Part shown: piece after piece, positions 1 to 9,148 of the stretch
Position numbering within the stretch: the stretch's first letter is position 1
Layout: each line of letters opens with the position of its first letter
Source of the DNA: Phytobacter diazotrophicus
GTDB lineage: Bacteria > Pseudomonadota > Gammaproteobacteria > Enterobacterales > Enterobacteriaceae
Direction: 5' to 3'
DNA: 64,000 bases
Assembly (NCBI GenBank): GCA_004346725.1
Contig: SMDE01000007.1
Span: 124,001-188,000 of the forward strand
The notes under the pieces: generated by a model
Told to the model about the DNA's origin: nothing
Seen by the model: the letters and a program-made list of their open reading frames with translations, nothing else
Database searches by the model: none
Made by a program: the position numbers and the translations under genes

Positions 1-459
1 AAAGTGAAAAACAGCAAACTTGTTGCGCTTTCCGATGCGCACAAAGTCCGCATCCAAAAAGTACAGAAAACTGCCATGTCCAAACTGATGAATCAGATTG
101 GCAAACCTTATCATTGGGGCGGCACCTCCCCGATGACCGGCTTTGATTGCAGTGGTCTGGTCTATTACGCCTATAAAGATCTGGTGAAATTCCGCATTCC
201 CCGCACCGCGAACGAAATGTATCACCTGCGTGATGCCTCTCCGGTCAACGTTGCGGAACTGGAAAGCGGCGATCTGGTGTTCTTCCGTACGCAGGGTCGT
301 GGTACCGCGGATCACGTGGGAGTGTATGTCGGCAACGGCAAATTCATTCAGTCACCACGCAGCGGCCAGGATATTCAGATTACCTCATTAAGCGAAGATT
401 ACTGGCAGCGTCATTATGTGGGTGCCCGCAGAGTGGTTACGCCAAAAACCATCCGCTAA
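1..459 (+). CDS. mepH: MepH, murein DD-endopeptidase (C-terminal part)
   Basis: The reading frame is open from the first base, so this is the 3' part of a gene that begins upstream; E. coli MepH is about 271 residues and roughly 152 are visible. The visible part is a complete NlpC/P60 domain: catalytic Cys in FDCSGL, the His in ADHVGVYVG and a Gln (FIQSP) at the usual third catalytic-site position. Family members cleave D-Ala-mDAP cross-links in periplasmic peptidoglycan so that new strands can be inserted. The GTG at position 4 is an internal codon, not a real start. sodB follows after a terminator, as in E. coli. Confidence 0.88.
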   Translation, partial: KVKNSKLVALSDAHKVRIQKVQKTAMSKLMNQIGKPYHWGGTSPMTGFDCSGLVYYAYKDLVKFRIPRTANEMYHLRDASPVNVAELESGDLVFFRTQGRGTADHVGVYVGNGKFIQSPRSGQDIQITSLSEDYWQRHYVGARRVVTPKTIR

Positions 460-466
460 TCTCCTG

Positions 467-502
467 CCTGCCGCTAATGCGGCAGGTAACTCTCTCTTTT
501 TT
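467..502 (+). terminator. Intrinsic terminator of mepH
   Basis: A perfect 8-bp stem (467-474 with 479-486, loop TAAT) is followed by a pyrimidine-rich run ending in six T residues. It separates mepH from sodB. Confidence 0.7.
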
Positions 503-579
503 CTCCCCTTTCGATTTGCTACCCTATCCTTACACTCAATAAGGTTATTGAGTGCATTACAACAATAAGGAGTGAAGCA

Positions 580-1161
580 ATGTCGTTCGAATTACCTGCA
601 TTACCGTATGCAAAAGACGCCCTGGCTCCGCACATTTCTGCGGAAACACTGGAGTACCATCACGGCAAACATCATCAGGCTTATGTTACCAACCTGAACA
701 ACCTGATTAAAGGCAGCCCGCTGGAAGGTAAAACGCTGGAAGAGATTATTCGTAGCTCTGAGGGCGGCGTGTTTAACAATGCAGCCCAGGTCTGGAACCA
801 TACCTTCTACTGGCATTGTCTGGCCCCGAACGCAGGCGGTGAACCAACCGGTGCAGTGGCGGCTGCGATCACCGAAGCTTTTGACAGCTTTGCTGAGTTT
901 AAAGCGAAATTCACGGATGCCGCAGTGAAGAACTTTGGTTCAGGCTGGACGTGGCTTGTGAAAAACGCCGATGGCAAACTGGCCATTGTTTCGACATCAA
1001 ATGCCGGAACACCGCTGACCACCGACGCCACGCCGCTGCTGACTGTGGATGTGTGGGAACACGCTTACTACATTGACTATCGTAACGCCCGTCCAAACTA
1101 TCTGGAGCATTTCTGGGCGCTGGTCAACTGGGAGTTTGTCGCGAAGAACCTCGCCGCGTAA
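580..1161 (+). CDS. sodB: Iron superoxide dismutase
   Basis: A 193-residue protein, the same length as E. coli SodB and nearly identical to it. It converts superoxide to oxygen and hydrogen peroxide in the cytoplasm. The metal ligands are all present: His27, His74, Asp157 and His161, with the iron-enzyme Gln at position 70. A strong ribosome site (AAGGAG) lies 8 bases before ATG. In E. coli the sRNA RyhB pairs around this start codon when iron is scarce; the leader here resembles that region, but the pairing was not tested. Confidence 0.98.
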   Translation: MSFELPALPYAKDALAPHISAETLEYHHGKHHQAYVTNLNNLIKGSPLEGKTLEEIIRSSEGGVFNNAAQVWNHTFYWHCLAPNAGGEPTGAVAAAITEAFDSFAEFKAKFTDAAVKNFGSGWTWLVKNADGKLAIVSTSNAGTPLTTDATPLLTVDVWEHAYYIDYRNARPNYLEHFWALVNWEFVAKNLAA

Positions 1162-1165
1162 TCAT

Positions 1166-1192
1166 CAGGAGGGGAAACCCTCCTGTTTTTTT
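1166..1192 (+). terminator. Intrinsic terminator of sodB
   Basis: An 8-bp stem CAGGAGGG/CCCTCCTG with a GAAA loop (1166-1185) and a T7 run. It ends at the stop codon of the convergent gene ydhP. Confidence 0.9.
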
Positions 1193-2360
1193 ACTCCGCT
1201 GCTGTGCAGGTGCGTTCTGCGCTGGCTCTGCCGGAAAACAGCACCAACAGTAGTGCCATCCCTGCAATAATCGCCCCGGTAACCGGCACAACGGTATACC
1301 CCAGACCACCCGAAATCACCGCGCCCCCTGCCGCTGCCCCCAGCGCATTGCCCAGGTTAAACGCGCCAATATTGACAGACGACGACAATCCGGGTGCTTC
1401 ATGTGCCACACGCATAACACGCATCTGCAACGGAGGCACTACCGCAAAGGTTGCCGCGCCCCAGATAACCATGCTGATTGCCGCACCGATCTCACTGCGC
1501 GCCAGCCAGGGGATCGCAACCATAATCACGATCAATAACAGCAAGAAGCCTTTCAGGGTCGCTGTGACCGAGCGGTCAGCCAGCTTGCCACCAAGGTAGT
1601 TGCCAATGGAGAATCCAACGCCCACCAGCACCAGCATCGCGGTGATAAAGGCCGGTGTGGCATCGGTAATACGGTGCAGGACCGGTGAAATGTAGGTGTA
1701 AAGCGTGAACATCGCCCCTGCCCCCAGTACCGTCGTCAGTAACGCGGAAACCACCTGAGGTCGCATTAAGACCGCCAGCTCTTTGCGCACATCAGGACGT
1801 TCGCCGGCACTGCCTTTCGGCAAGGAAAAATAGAGACTGACCATGGCGATAACCCCCAGCCCCGCCGTAGCAAGGAACGACATGCGCCAGCCAATCGCCC
1901 CGCCCAGCCAGGTTGCTGCAGGCACACCGCCAATATTGGCGATAGTCAGCCCCATAAACATGGTCGCCACTGCGCTTGCCTGTTTTTCTTTTGCCACCAC
2001 GCTTGCAGCCACCACAGAACCCAACCCAAAGAAAGCGCCATGATTAAGGCTTGTAATAATGCGGGAGAGCATCAGTGTTGTGTAATCAGGTGAAAGTGCT
2101 GACAGCACATTGCCGAGGGTAAAAATCGCCATCAGGAATACCAGCGCATTACGTCGTGCCCGGTGTGAAAGCAGCAATGTCATTAACGGTGCTCCAACCA
2201 TCACGCCAATGGCATAAGCGCTAATAAGCATACCCGCTGCCGGGATCGAGACATCCACGCCCTGGGCGATAACGGGCAGTAACCCCATGGGGGAAAATTC
2301 GGTCGTACCGATGCCGAAAGCGCCAATCGCCAGGGCAAGCAGTGGGAAATTAATCTTCAT
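1191..2360 (-). CDS. ydhP: MFS exporter YdhP
   Basis: A 389-residue major facilitator protein of the DHA1 (drug:proton antiporter) type with about 12 hydrophobic segments, the same length as E. coli YdhP and highly similar along its whole length. The N-terminal half has the GTTEF motif in the first helix. The substrate is not established for this family member; sugar or drug efflux is the usual guess. The gene converges on sodB. Confidence 0.92.
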   Translation of the reverse strand: MKINFPLLALAIGAFGIGTTEFSPMGLLPVIAQGVDVSIPAAGMLISAYAIGVMVGAPLMTLLLSHRARRNALVFLMAIFTLGNVLSALSPDYTTLMLSRIITSLNHGAFFGLGSVVAASVVAKEKQASAVATMFMGLTIANIGGVPAATWLGGAIGWRMSFLATAGLGVIAMVSLYFSLPKGSAGERPDVRKELAVLMRPQVVSALLTTVLGAGAMFTLYTYISPVLHRITDATPAFITAMLVLVGVGFSIGNYLGGKLADRSVTATLKGFLLLLIVIMVAIPWLARSEIGAAISMVIWGAATFAVVPPLQMRVMRVAHEAPGLSSSVNIGAFNLGNALGAAAGGAVISGGLGYTVVPVTGAIIAGMALLLVLFSGRASAERTCTAAE

Positions 2361-2526
2361 AAATAGACTCCGGAATTGCCGTGTCGACGCGCGACACCGT
2401 CACAGAAGTCAAAAGTATGACATTAATCACAAAAAACAGAAGTTAGCGAAATGGGAAAAGACTATTGCTAATTTGATGACAATCGAGGAGTGAAACGAGG
2501 GAGAGTGGCCTCTCCCACGGGATAGA

Positions 2527-2616
2527 TCAATGCAGTGCGGCAGTCAGCCCGCCGGCAACAATCAGGGCGAGTACAATCACGGTAGTCACTAAAGAAAACT
2601 TCAGGTCGGTGCTCAT
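2527..2616 (-). CDS. cydH: CydH (YnhF), small subunit of cytochrome bd-I oxidase
   Basis: A 29-residue single-span membrane protein beginning MSTDLKFSLVTT and ending TAALH, almost identical to E. coli YnhF. E. coli YnhF was later named CydH after it was found as a fourth subunit of the bd-I quinol oxidase, next to the active-site haem region of CydA. A GGAG ribosome site lies 10 bases before the ATG. It sits between ydhP and purR, as in E. coli, far from cydAB. The frame is short and easily missed. Confidence 0.93.
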   Translation of the reverse strand: MSTDLKFSLVTTVIVLALIVAGGLTAALH

Positions 2617-2854
2617 CAATTTTTCTCCTTATTAATTCCCACACAGAAAGTGATGTAACGCATTTTTGCACAAATAAACGTAAAAATCTTGCAGGATTTA
2701 GGGTGATACACGTTTTAGCACTTCCCCTTTTGGTCAAGATCAGACAAAATTCGACGCTAAATTTATTAGCGTACCGGCCATTGACTCCCCTCCTGACGTC
2801 CAGTGTCTTTTTCCCGGCGTATTGCAATCCCTTCTTTGGGTACAGGGTGATGGA

Positions 2855-2870
2855 AGGCAAACGTTTACCT
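2855..2870 (+). promoter_or_regulatory. PurR operator O1
   Basis: The 16-base near-palindrome AGGCAAACGTTTACCT fits the PUR box and lies 45 bases upstream of the purR start, where E. coli purR has its autoregulatory operator O1. It implies purR represses itself in response to hypoxanthine and guanine. Confidence 0.88.
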
Positions 2871-2914
2871 TATGTATTATCAGGAGTTTACGATATGGTC
2901 TGGAGTAAGATCTG

Positions 2915-3940
2915 ATGGCAACGATTAAAGACGTAGCGAAGCGAGCAAACGTTTCCACCACAACCGTATCACACGTAATTAACAAGACGCGTTTCGTTGC
3001 AGAAGAGACGCGTAACGCCGTCTGGGCGGCGATTAAAGAATTACATTACTCCCCCAGCGCGGTTGCCCGCAGCCTGAAAGTCAATCACACAAAATCTATT
3101 GGCCTGCTGGCGACCAGTAGCGAGGCGGCTTATTTCGCTGAGATCATCGAGGCGGTTGAGAAAAATTGTTTCCAGAAAGGCTATACCCTTATTCTCGGTA
3201 ACGCCTGGAATAACCTGGAAAAACAGCGCGCCTATCTGTCCATGATGGCGCAAAAACGTGTGGATGGCCTGCTGGTCATGTGTTCGGAATATCCGGAATC
3301 GTTACTCAGCATGCTGGAAGAGTATCGCCACATTCCCATGGTGGTCATGGACTGGGGTGAAGCAAAGGCCGATTTTACCGATACGGTGATCGATAATGCC
3401 TTTGCCGGCGGCTATATGGCTGGCCGTTACCTGATTGAACGCGGCCATCGCGAAATTGGCGTTATCCCTGGCCCCCTTGAGCGCAACACGGGCGCAGGCC
3501 GTCTGAGCGGGTTTATGAAAGCGATGGAAGAGGCCCATATCACCGTGCCAGAAAACTGGATCGTGCAGGGTGACTTTGAACCGGAGTCCGGCTATCGCGC
3601 CATGCAACAGATCCTGACCCAGTCCTCTCGCCCGACCGCGGTGTTCTGCGGCGGCGATATTATGGCAATGGGCGCGTTGTGTGCGGCAGACGAAATGGGC
3701 CTGCGCGTGCCGCAGGATATTTCGGTGATCGGTTATGATAACGTGCGCAATTCGCGTTTCTTTACCCCTTCACTAACGACCATTCACCAGCCGAAAGACT
3801 CGCTGGGGGAAACCGCGTTTAACATGCTGCTTGACCGCATCGTGAACAAACGTGAAGAATCACAGTCGATTGAAGTGCATCCGCGCCTGATTGAACGCCG
3901 CTCGGTTGCCGATGGTCCGTTCCGCGACTATCGCCGTTAA
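2915..3940 (+). CDS. purR: Purine repressor PurR
   Basis: A 341-residue LacI-family regulator, the same length as E. coli PurR. An N-terminal helix-turn-helix (about residues 2-23, with [10 protein letters not shown]) is followed by the hinge helix (around 48-56) and a periplasmic-binding-protein-like corepressor domain. With hypoxanthine or guanine bound it represses purine and pyrimidine synthesis genes. Two PUR boxes (2855-2870 and 2943-2958) flank its start, so autoregulation is conserved. It lies beside the purine transporter genes punR/punC. Confidence 0.97.
   Translation: MATIKDVAKRANVSTTTVSHVINKTRFVAEETRNAVWAAIKELHYSPSAVARSLKVNHTKSIGLLATSSEAAYFAEIIEAVEKNCFQKGYTLILGNAWNNLEKQRAYLSMMAQKRVDGLLVMCSEYPESLLSMLEEYRHIPMVVMDWGEAKADFTDTVIDNAFAGGYMAGRYLIERGHREIGVIPGPLERNTGAGRLSGFMKAMEEAHITVPENWIVQGDFEPESGYRAMQQILTQSSRPTAVFCGGDIMAMGALCAADEMGLRVPQDISVIGYDNVRNSRFFTPSLTTIHQPKDSLGETAFNMLLDRIVNKREESQSIEVHPRLIERRSVADGPFRDYRR
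2943..2958 (+). promoter_or_regulatory. PurR operator O2 inside the coding region
   Basis: The sequence GAGCAAACGTTTCCAC, a second PUR box, lies at codons 10-15 of purR. E. coli has the same intragenic O2 site, thought to act as a roadblock to transcription. Confidence 0.82.
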
Positions 3941-3946
3941 TCCTGC

Positions 3947-3971
3947 CGGGAGCAGTTCACTCCTGCTCCCG
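3947..3971. terminator. Hairpin between convergent purR and punR
   Basis: A 9-bp perfect inverted repeat (CGGGAGCAG/CTGCTCCCG, 7-base loop) spans the end of both genes and overlaps the punR stop codon. There is no U tract on either side, so it could slow polymerase or protect 3' ends rather than act as a standard terminator. Confidence 0.4.
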
Positions 3972-4868
3972 CAGCCATTCCCTGTTCAGCGTTTCGCTGT
4001 CGCCCAGATAACTCAGTAACCAACTCAGCGCCGGTGAGGCGTCATTCTGCTGCCAGGTCAGACAACAGGCGGCGTCCGGAAAGGGGTTTTCCAGTGCCAG
4101 CGCAACCCACTCACCGCGATCGATCCACGGGCGGGCGAAATGCGCAGGCACCATCCCAATACACAGCCCGGCAGACAAACAGGCCGCAGATGACTCCCAG
4201 TCCGGGGCGACAACCCGTTTCTGATTATCCAAAAGCCAGGTGATGCGTTTAGGCAGCGAGCGGGAGGTATCTTCGCGTACCAGTGAGGGCCAGTTGCGCA
4301 ACGTATCATCACTGAGCGGTGATGCCATCGCTGCCAACGGATGATGGCGGGCGACCACGCATTTCCAGCTCAGCATGCCCATATCGCGAAAGGTATATCG
4401 GCCCCCGACCGGAATCGCCTGGGTCGCGCCGATAGCCAGTTCGACACGCCCGTCGGCCAGCGCATCCCACACACCGTTAAACACCTCCTGGGAGACCAGC
4501 AGCTCGACATCGCTAAAATGGCGATAGAAATCGACAATCATCTGGCGCGTACGTTCCGGTTTGACGATGTTATCGACGGCGATAGATAGCTGCCCCCGCC
4601 AGCCGTTGGCGATTTGCTGGCATTGTTGACGGGTGATCTGCATTTTTTTGATAACAGAACGCCCCTCTTTCAAAAACCACACGCCAGCCGGCGTCAACTC
4701 CACATCCCGGTGACGACGTTCAAACAACGGCACCGCCAGCCACTCTTCAAGCTGACGCACGGTATAGCTGACCGCAGAAGGCACGCGGTGTAACTCCTGC
4801 GCCGCACCGCTAAAGCTGCCGTTTCGCGCCACGGCATCAACCACTTCGAGAGAATATTCTGACCACAT
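3957..4868 (-). CDS. punR: LysR-type regulator PunR (YdhB)
   Basis: A 303-residue LysR-family regulator, slightly shorter than E. coli YdhB (310). The N-terminal winged helix-turn-helix (about residues 1-60) contains GSFSGAAQELHRVPSAVSY, followed by an inducer-binding domain. E. coli PunR activates the divergent purine nucleoside transporter gene punC in response to adenosine; the divergent layout with a short shared promoter region is the same here. The function is inferred by homology and context. Confidence 0.9.
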   Translation of the reverse strand: MWSEYSLEVVDAVARNGSFSGAAQELHRVPSAVSYTVRQLEEWLAVPLFERRHRDVELTPAGVWFLKEGRSVIKKMQITRQQCQQIANGWRGQLSIAVDNIVKPERTRQMIVDFYRHFSDVELLVSQEVFNGVWDALADGRVELAIGATQAIPVGGRYTFRDMGMLSWKCVVARHHPLAAMASPLSDDTLRNWPSLVREDTSRSLPKRITWLLDNQKRVVAPDWESSAACLSAGLCIGMVPAHFARPWIDRGEWVALALENPFPDAACCLTWQQNDASPALSWLLSYLGDSETLNREWLREQE

Positions 4869-4887
4869 AATCTGCCTGCAAAAATTT

Positions 4888-4917
4888 TGAAACCAATGCG
4901 CAAATATTAGCGTTTCA
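4888..4917. promoter_or_regulatory. Candidate PunR operator between punR and punC
   Basis: An inverted repeat TGAAAC-N18-GTTTCA (4888-4893 and 4912-4917) encloses a weaker CGC-N8-GCG dyad. It lies in the 113-base divergent promoter region, the expected place for a LysR-type site. It is not a good PUR box match. Confidence 0.45.
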
Positions 4918-4981
4918 CAAGCCGACTTGCACTCCTTAGACTCTGGAGCCCTGTTAACCTGCCATAAAAAAGAGATCTGCC

Positions 4982-6181
4982 ATGCAACCTGGAAAAGGAT
5001 TTTTAGTCTGGCTCGCGGGCTTAAGCATACTGGGCTTTCTGGCCACCGATATGTACCTGCCGGCGTTCGCCGATATTCAGCAAGATTTAAATACGTCTGC
5101 CGCAGCGGTCAGCGCGACGCTGAGCCTGTTCCTTGCGGGCTTTGCCGTTGCCCAACTGGTCTGGGGACCGCTATCGGATCGCTATGGCCGTAAACCCATT
5201 TTGCTAAGCGGCCTGGCCATTTTCGCCGTCGGCTGCCTTGGTATGCTGTGGGTTCAGGATGCTGTCTGGTTGCTGGTGTTGCGTTTTGTCCAGGCGGTTG
5301 GGGTCTGTGCTGCTGCCGTGACCTGGCAAGCGCTGGTAACAGATCACTATCCGGCGCAGCGTACAAACCGCATTTTTGCCACCATCATGCCGCTGGTGGG
5401 GTTATCGCCTGCCCTTGCGCCGCTGCTTGGTAGCTGGATTCTGGCGCACTTCTCCTGGCAGGCGATCTTCGCCACATTATTTGTTATCACCGTCATATTG
5501 ATGCTTCCGGCACTGCGTCTGCGTCCTGGCGCGCAGAAACCGGCAAAAACCGCACAGGCGCTGACCTTCGCCGCGCTGTTGCGCGATAAAGCCTATCGCG
5601 GCAACGTGCTGATTTATGCCGCCTGCTCAGCCAGCTTTTTTGCCTGGCTTACCGGTTCACCGTTTATTCTTCATGAAATGGGCTACGGCCCGGCGGTTAT
5701 CGGCCTGAGTTATGTGCCGCAAACCATCGCCTTTCTGGTCGGTGGCTACGGCTGTCGCGCCGCCTTGCAGAAATGGTCTGGTGCCCGTTTATTACCGTGG
5801 TTGCTGCTGGCCTTCGCATTGAGCGTTGCGGCAACCTGGGGCGTGGGGTTAATGCCTGGCGCCTCACTGACCGCCCTGCTGATCCCCTTCTGTCTGATGG
5901 CGATGGCAAATGGCGCAATCTATCCGATTGTCGTGGCTCAGGCGTTGCGCCCCTTCCCGCAGGCTACCGGACGGGCGGCCGCCTTGCAGAATACATTGCA
6001 GTTAGGGCTGTGTTTTGTCGCAAGTCTGGTGGTCTCGGCTCTGATTACCCATCCGCTGCTCGCCACCACCAGCGTGATGCTGTCAACGGTCGTTTTGGTC
6101 GCTTTTGGCTACCGTATGCAGCGCCAGGAAAGTGAGAGTTATCAAGCGGATGAAGCCAGTGAGTCATCCTCGCACGCGTAA
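4982..6181 (+). CDS. punC: Purine nucleoside transporter PunC (YdhC), MFS
   Basis: A 399-residue protein of the Bcr/CflA type within the major facilitator superfamily (E. coli YdhC is 403). It has about 12 membrane segments and the loop motif [12 protein letters not shown] near residues 60-71. In E. coli PunC is an inner membrane transporter of purine nucleosides controlled by PunR. It is read away from punR across a short shared promoter region. Confidence 0.92.
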   Translation: MQPGKGFLVWLAGLSILGFLATDMYLPAFADIQQDLNTSAAAVSATLSLFLAGFAVAQLVWGPLSDRYGRKPILLSGLAIFAVGCLGMLWVQDAVWLLVLRFVQAVGVCAAAVTWQALVTDHYPAQRTNRIFATIMPLVGLSPALAPLLGSWILAHFSWQAIFATLFVITVILMLPALRLRPGAQKPAKTAQALTFAALLRDKAYRGNVLIYAACSASFFAWLTGSPFILHEMGYGPAVIGLSYVPQTIAFLVGGYGCRAALQKWSGARLLPWLLLAFALSVAATWGVGLMPGASLTALLIPFCLMAMANGAIYPIVVAQALRPFPQATGRAAALQNTLQLGLCFVASLVVSALITHPLLATTSVMLSTVVLVAFGYRMQRQESESYQADEASESSSHA

Positions 6182-6234
6182 TTTCATGAGCGACTATGTT
6201 ACAGTTTAGTGATTAGCTTGCTAACAGTTTTCTG

Positions 6235-6263
6235 TTGTATCACCGGATTTTGAGGCCTATACT
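6235..6263 (+). promoter_or_regulatory. Distal cfa promoter (P1-like)
   Basis: TTGTAT (6235-6240) and TATACT (6258-6263) are separated by exactly 17 bases, a strong sigma-70 promoter. It would produce an mRNA with a leader of about 210 bases, as known for cfa P1 in E. coli, where sRNAs such as RydC act. Confidence 0.7.
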
Positions 6264-6305
6264 CTTTTCCGGCTAGTTACAAATACGATAAATATTAAGT
6301 ATTAA

Positions 6306-6328
6306 CGGGAGCCGGAGCGCTCCCGTTT
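6306..6328 (+). other. Hairpin in the cfa leader
   Basis: A 7-bp GC-rich stem CGGGAGC/GCTCCCG with a 6-base loop, followed by TTT, lies downstream of P1 and upstream of P2. It could be a weak terminator or a structural element of the regulated leader. Confidence 0.45.
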
Positions 6329-6435
6329 GTCCATGGAAGGCCTTTCTGGCAAGGGTCATCTCCCTTCCTCTGTTCTACGTCGGATATCAGCCTCACGGCG
6401 CAAACCGTGAGATTTCTCACATACCTCAAAAAGCG

Positions 6436-6443
6436 TCTACGCT
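6436..6443 (+). promoter_or_regulatory. Proximal cfa promoter -10 (P2-like, RpoS type)
   Basis: TCTACGCT lies 40 bases before the cfa start and is almost the same as the E. coli cfa P2 -10 region (CTACGCT), which RpoS uses in stationary phase. Confidence 0.6.
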
Positions 6444-6482
6444 CTTTTAAGGTTCTGATCACTTGCTGGTGGTGGAGAAGTT

Positions 6483-7631
6483 ATGAGTTCATCGTGTATA
6501 GAAGAGGTTAGCGTACGGGATGATAACTGGTTCCGTATCGCAAACGAGTTGCTGAGCCGCGCCGGTATCCAGGTTAATGGACCGTCGGCATCTGATATTC
6601 AGGTTAAAAACCCTGATTTTTTTAAACGTGTTTTGCAGGAGGGGTCGCTCGGACTGGGGGAAAGTTATATGGACGGCTGGTGGGAATGTGACCGGCTGGA
6701 TGTGTTTTTTACGAAAGTCTTGCGTGCCGGGTTGGAAAAACAGCTTCCGCGTCATTTGAAAGATACCCTTCGTATCGCCGGGGCAAGATTATTTAATCTG
6801 CAATCCAAAAAACGCGCATGGATCGTCGGGAAAGAGCATTACGATCTGGGTAACGATCTTTTTACCCGCATGCTGGACCCGCAGATGCAATACTCTTGCG
6901 CCTACTGGAAAGATGCTGAGCGCCTTGAAGACGCGCAGATCGCCAAATTACGCCTGATTTGCGAAAAACTTCAGCTCAAGCCAGGGATGCGCGTGCTGGA
7001 CATTGGCTGCGGTTGGGGCGGTCTGGCGCAATTTATGGCGCAAAACTACGCGGTCAGCGTCGTGGGCGTCACTATTTCTGCCGAGCAACAAAAACACGCG
7101 CAACAGCGTTGTCTGGGGCTGGATGTCGATATTCGCCTGCAGGATTATCGCGACCTGAACGATCAGTTCGACCGCATCGTCTCTGTCGGTATGTTCGAAC
7201 ATGTCGGTCCTAAAAATTACGACACCTACTTTACCGTCGTTGATCGTAACCTCAAACCGGATGGTCTTTTCCTGCTCCATACCATCGGTTCACGGCGAAC
7301 CGATCATAATGTGGATCCCTGGATTGACCGTTATATCTTCCCCAATGGCTGCCTTCCGTCAGTGCGGCAGATAGCGAATGCCAGTGAGTCCCATTTCGTG
7401 ATGGAAGACTGGCATAATTTCGGCGCAGATTACGATAAAACATTAATGGCCTGGTATGAACGATTCCTCGCCAGTTGGCCAGAAATCGCCGATAACTATT
7501 CCGAACGGTTTAAACGCATGTTCAGTTACTACCTGAACGCCTGCGCAGGCGCTTTCCGTGCGCGGGATATTCAACTCTGGCAGGTGGTATTCAGCCGGGG
7601 TATTGAACACGGACTTCGCGTAGCACGCTAA
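6483..7631 (+). CDS. cfa: Cyclopropane-fatty-acyl-phospholipid synthase
   Basis: A 382-residue protein, the same length as E. coli Cfa. It transfers a methylene group from S-adenosylmethionine to double bonds of unsaturated phospholipid acyl chains in the inner leaflet, which adds acid and stress resistance. The SAM-binding motif VLDIGCGWGGL is near residue 172; the earlier N-terminal domain handles membrane binding. Two promoters and a long leader (6235-6482) indicate growth-phase and sRNA control, as in E. coli. Confidence 0.97.
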   Translation: MSSSCIEEVSVRDDNWFRIANELLSRAGIQVNGPSASDIQVKNPDFFKRVLQEGSLGLGESYMDGWWECDRLDVFFTKVLRAGLEKQLPRHLKDTLRIAGARLFNLQSKKRAWIVGKEHYDLGNDLFTRMLDPQMQYSCAYWKDAERLEDAQIAKLRLICEKLQLKPGMRVLDIGCGWGGLAQFMAQNYAVSVVGVTISAEQQKHAQQRCLGLDVDIRLQDYRDLNDQFDRIVSVGMFEHVGPKNYDTYFTVVDRNLKPDGLFLLHTIGSRRTDHNVDPWIDRYIFPNGCLPSVRQIANASESHFVMEDWHNFGADYDKTLMAWYERFLASWPEIADNYSERFKRMFSYYLNACAGAFRARDIQLWQVVFSRGIEHGLRVAR

Positions 7632-7637
7632 CAGCCC

Positions 7638-7660
7638 ACCCCGCTTTTGCGGGGTTTTTT
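7638..7660 (+). terminator. Intrinsic terminator of cfa
   Basis: Stem ACCCCGC/GCGGGGT with a TTTT loop, then a run of T residues. Confidence 0.9.
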
Positions 7661-7712
7661 CTTTCTGTCAGACAGTGCAGCTTGTCAACCAACGCCCCTT
7701 TTCTGCTGGCAT

Positions 7713-7741
7713 AAAAAAGGAGAATACTTTTCATATTCTCC
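7713..7741 (-). terminator. Intrinsic terminator of ribE
   Basis: An 8-bp stem (7719-7726 with 7734-7741) and, on the minus strand, a following T6 run. Confidence 0.85.
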
Positions 7742-7769
7742 CTTATTAGTTCACTCTTTTTTCGCGGGA

Positions 7770-8411
7770 TTATTCGTCGTTACTGACAACAGCAGCCGCT
7801 GCCTCTTTGGCCGCCAGAACGCGTTCAACCGTGTCGACAACCGCCTGCGTTTGCGGATCAATTTCGATGTTCACGCGATGACCCAATTTTTTACTGCCAA
7901 GCGTGGTGCGCTGCAACGTTTCCGGGATCAAATGCACGCAAAAACGGGTTGGCGTCACTTCGCCCACCGTCAGGCTGATGCCATCAATCCCGATAAAGCC
8001 TTTATAAAGGATATATTTCATCAGCGCCGGATCCTGTACCTTGAACCAGATCTGACGGTTATTTTCGGAGGTCAGGATTTTAACGATTTCCGCAGTAGTC
8101 ATAATATGGCCCGACATTAAATGCCCGCCAATTTCATCGCTGAATTTTGCCGCGCGCTCAACGTTTACCGCATCGCCGACCGCCAGCTCACCCAGATTAG
8201 TGATGCGCAGCGTCTCTTTCATCAAATCAAAACTGATGTGGCTGCCATTAATCTCCGTGACCGTCAGGCAGCAACCGTTGTTTGCCACAGACGCCCCGGT
8301 TTCAAGCCCTTCCAGCATATGATCCGGTAGCTCGACGACGTGAGTTCGGAAATTGGGCTTATCATCGATGGACACCAGTTTTGCCGTGCCCTGTACAATA
8401 CCAGTAAACAT
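7770..8411 (-). CDS. ribE: Riboflavin synthase alpha chain
   Basis: A 213-residue enzyme with two repeated lumazine-binding domains (about 1-97 and 98-195), each with a GxxxS/G-ISLTV type core. It dismutates two 6,7-dimethyl-8-ribityllumazine molecules to riboflavin. The gene is called ribC in E. coli. The ATG at 8409-8411 gives MFTGIVQG, the normal family start; a GGAG lies 8 bases upstream. The upstream in-frame GTG overlaps this ribosome site and is unlikely. The C-terminal tail is Ala-rich. Confidence 0.95.
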   Translation of the reverse strand: MFTGIVQGTAKLVSIDDKPNFRTHVVELPDHMLEGLETGASVANNGCCLTVTEINGSHISFDLMKETLRITNLGELAVGDAVNVERAAKFSDEIGGHLMSGHIMTTAEIVKILTSENNRQIWFKVQDPALMKYILYKGFIGIDGISLTVGEVTPTRFCVHLIPETLQRTTLGSKKLGHRVNIEIDPQTQAVVDTVERVLAAKEAAAAVVSNDE

Positions 8412-8539
8412 GCCTACCACTCCTGTATGTCATTTACGGCACCGCCGTTTTCTAAAACGCACAATAACAGGAGGAAAATCATGTTGCCAGCCTCGCGGGG
8501 CGGATGATGGCAAGGGAGGTATAAAACCACACGATAATC

Positions 8540-9148
8540 TCAATTCACCTTCTTACACAGCCAGATAGAGTGATAACCGCACTCCGGATCCTCAAACTGT
8601 ACATCAACAACGGTGAACCCGTGCTGTGCCAGGATCTTCCGGTACTCCTCAGGCGCGAGACTCGCGTGATACAGCGGCTCGCCGGCGAATGTCCCCATCG
8701 CTGTGCCATTCGACGTACCGCTGGTAAACATTAATGCGCTGCCCGGGTGACTAAGTGCTGCAAAAAGGGGAAACATGGCGCGTTGATCGTTCTGTGTCAG
8801 ATGAAAAAAGCTGTCCCAGGCTATCAGACCATCAAAGGTCTCATCCATCGCCAGATGGCGCATATCATGATGGATCCAGCGTTGCGTCGGGAAATACGCC
8901 TGCGCCTGCGCAATCATCGCCGCTGAACCGTCCACGCCCGTGAGCGTAAAGCCGCTGCCAATAAAATACTCAGCAATGGGTTTTCCGTTTCCGCAGCCGA
9001 TATCCAGAATATACCCGCCCGGCCGGAGTAGCTGTAAAAATTTGTCGAGCCATTTTTTTTCAAATAGCTGACGAGAGCGCTGCCTGGCGAACTCCTCAGC
9101 ATGCTTTTCGTAGAGCGAAAGTATTTGCTTCGCCGCGTCAGATTCCAT
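8540..9148 (-). CDS. Class I SAM-dependent methyltransferase, substrate unknown
   Basis: A 202-residue protein with the Rossmann SAM-binding motif ILDIGCGNG near residue 45 and the acidic post-II position in VDGSAAM. I chose ATG 9146-9148 because a GAGG lies 9 bases upstream; a longer frame to 9205 has no ribosome site. It sits between ribE and mdtK, where E. coli has no such gene, so it looks like an accessory insertion. Small-molecule rather than nucleic-acid methylation is likely from its size, but the target cannot be told. Confidence 0.82.
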   Translation of the reverse strand: MESDAAKQILSLYEKHAEEFARQRSRQLFEKKWLDKFLQLLRPGGYILDIGCGNGKPIAEYFIGSGFTLTGVDGSAAMIAQAQAYFPTQRWIHHDMRHLAMDETFDGLIAWDSFFHLTQNDQRAMFPLFAALSHPGSALMFTSGTSNGTAMGTFAGEPLYHASLAPEEYRKILAQHGFTVVDVQFEDPECGYHSIWLCKKVN

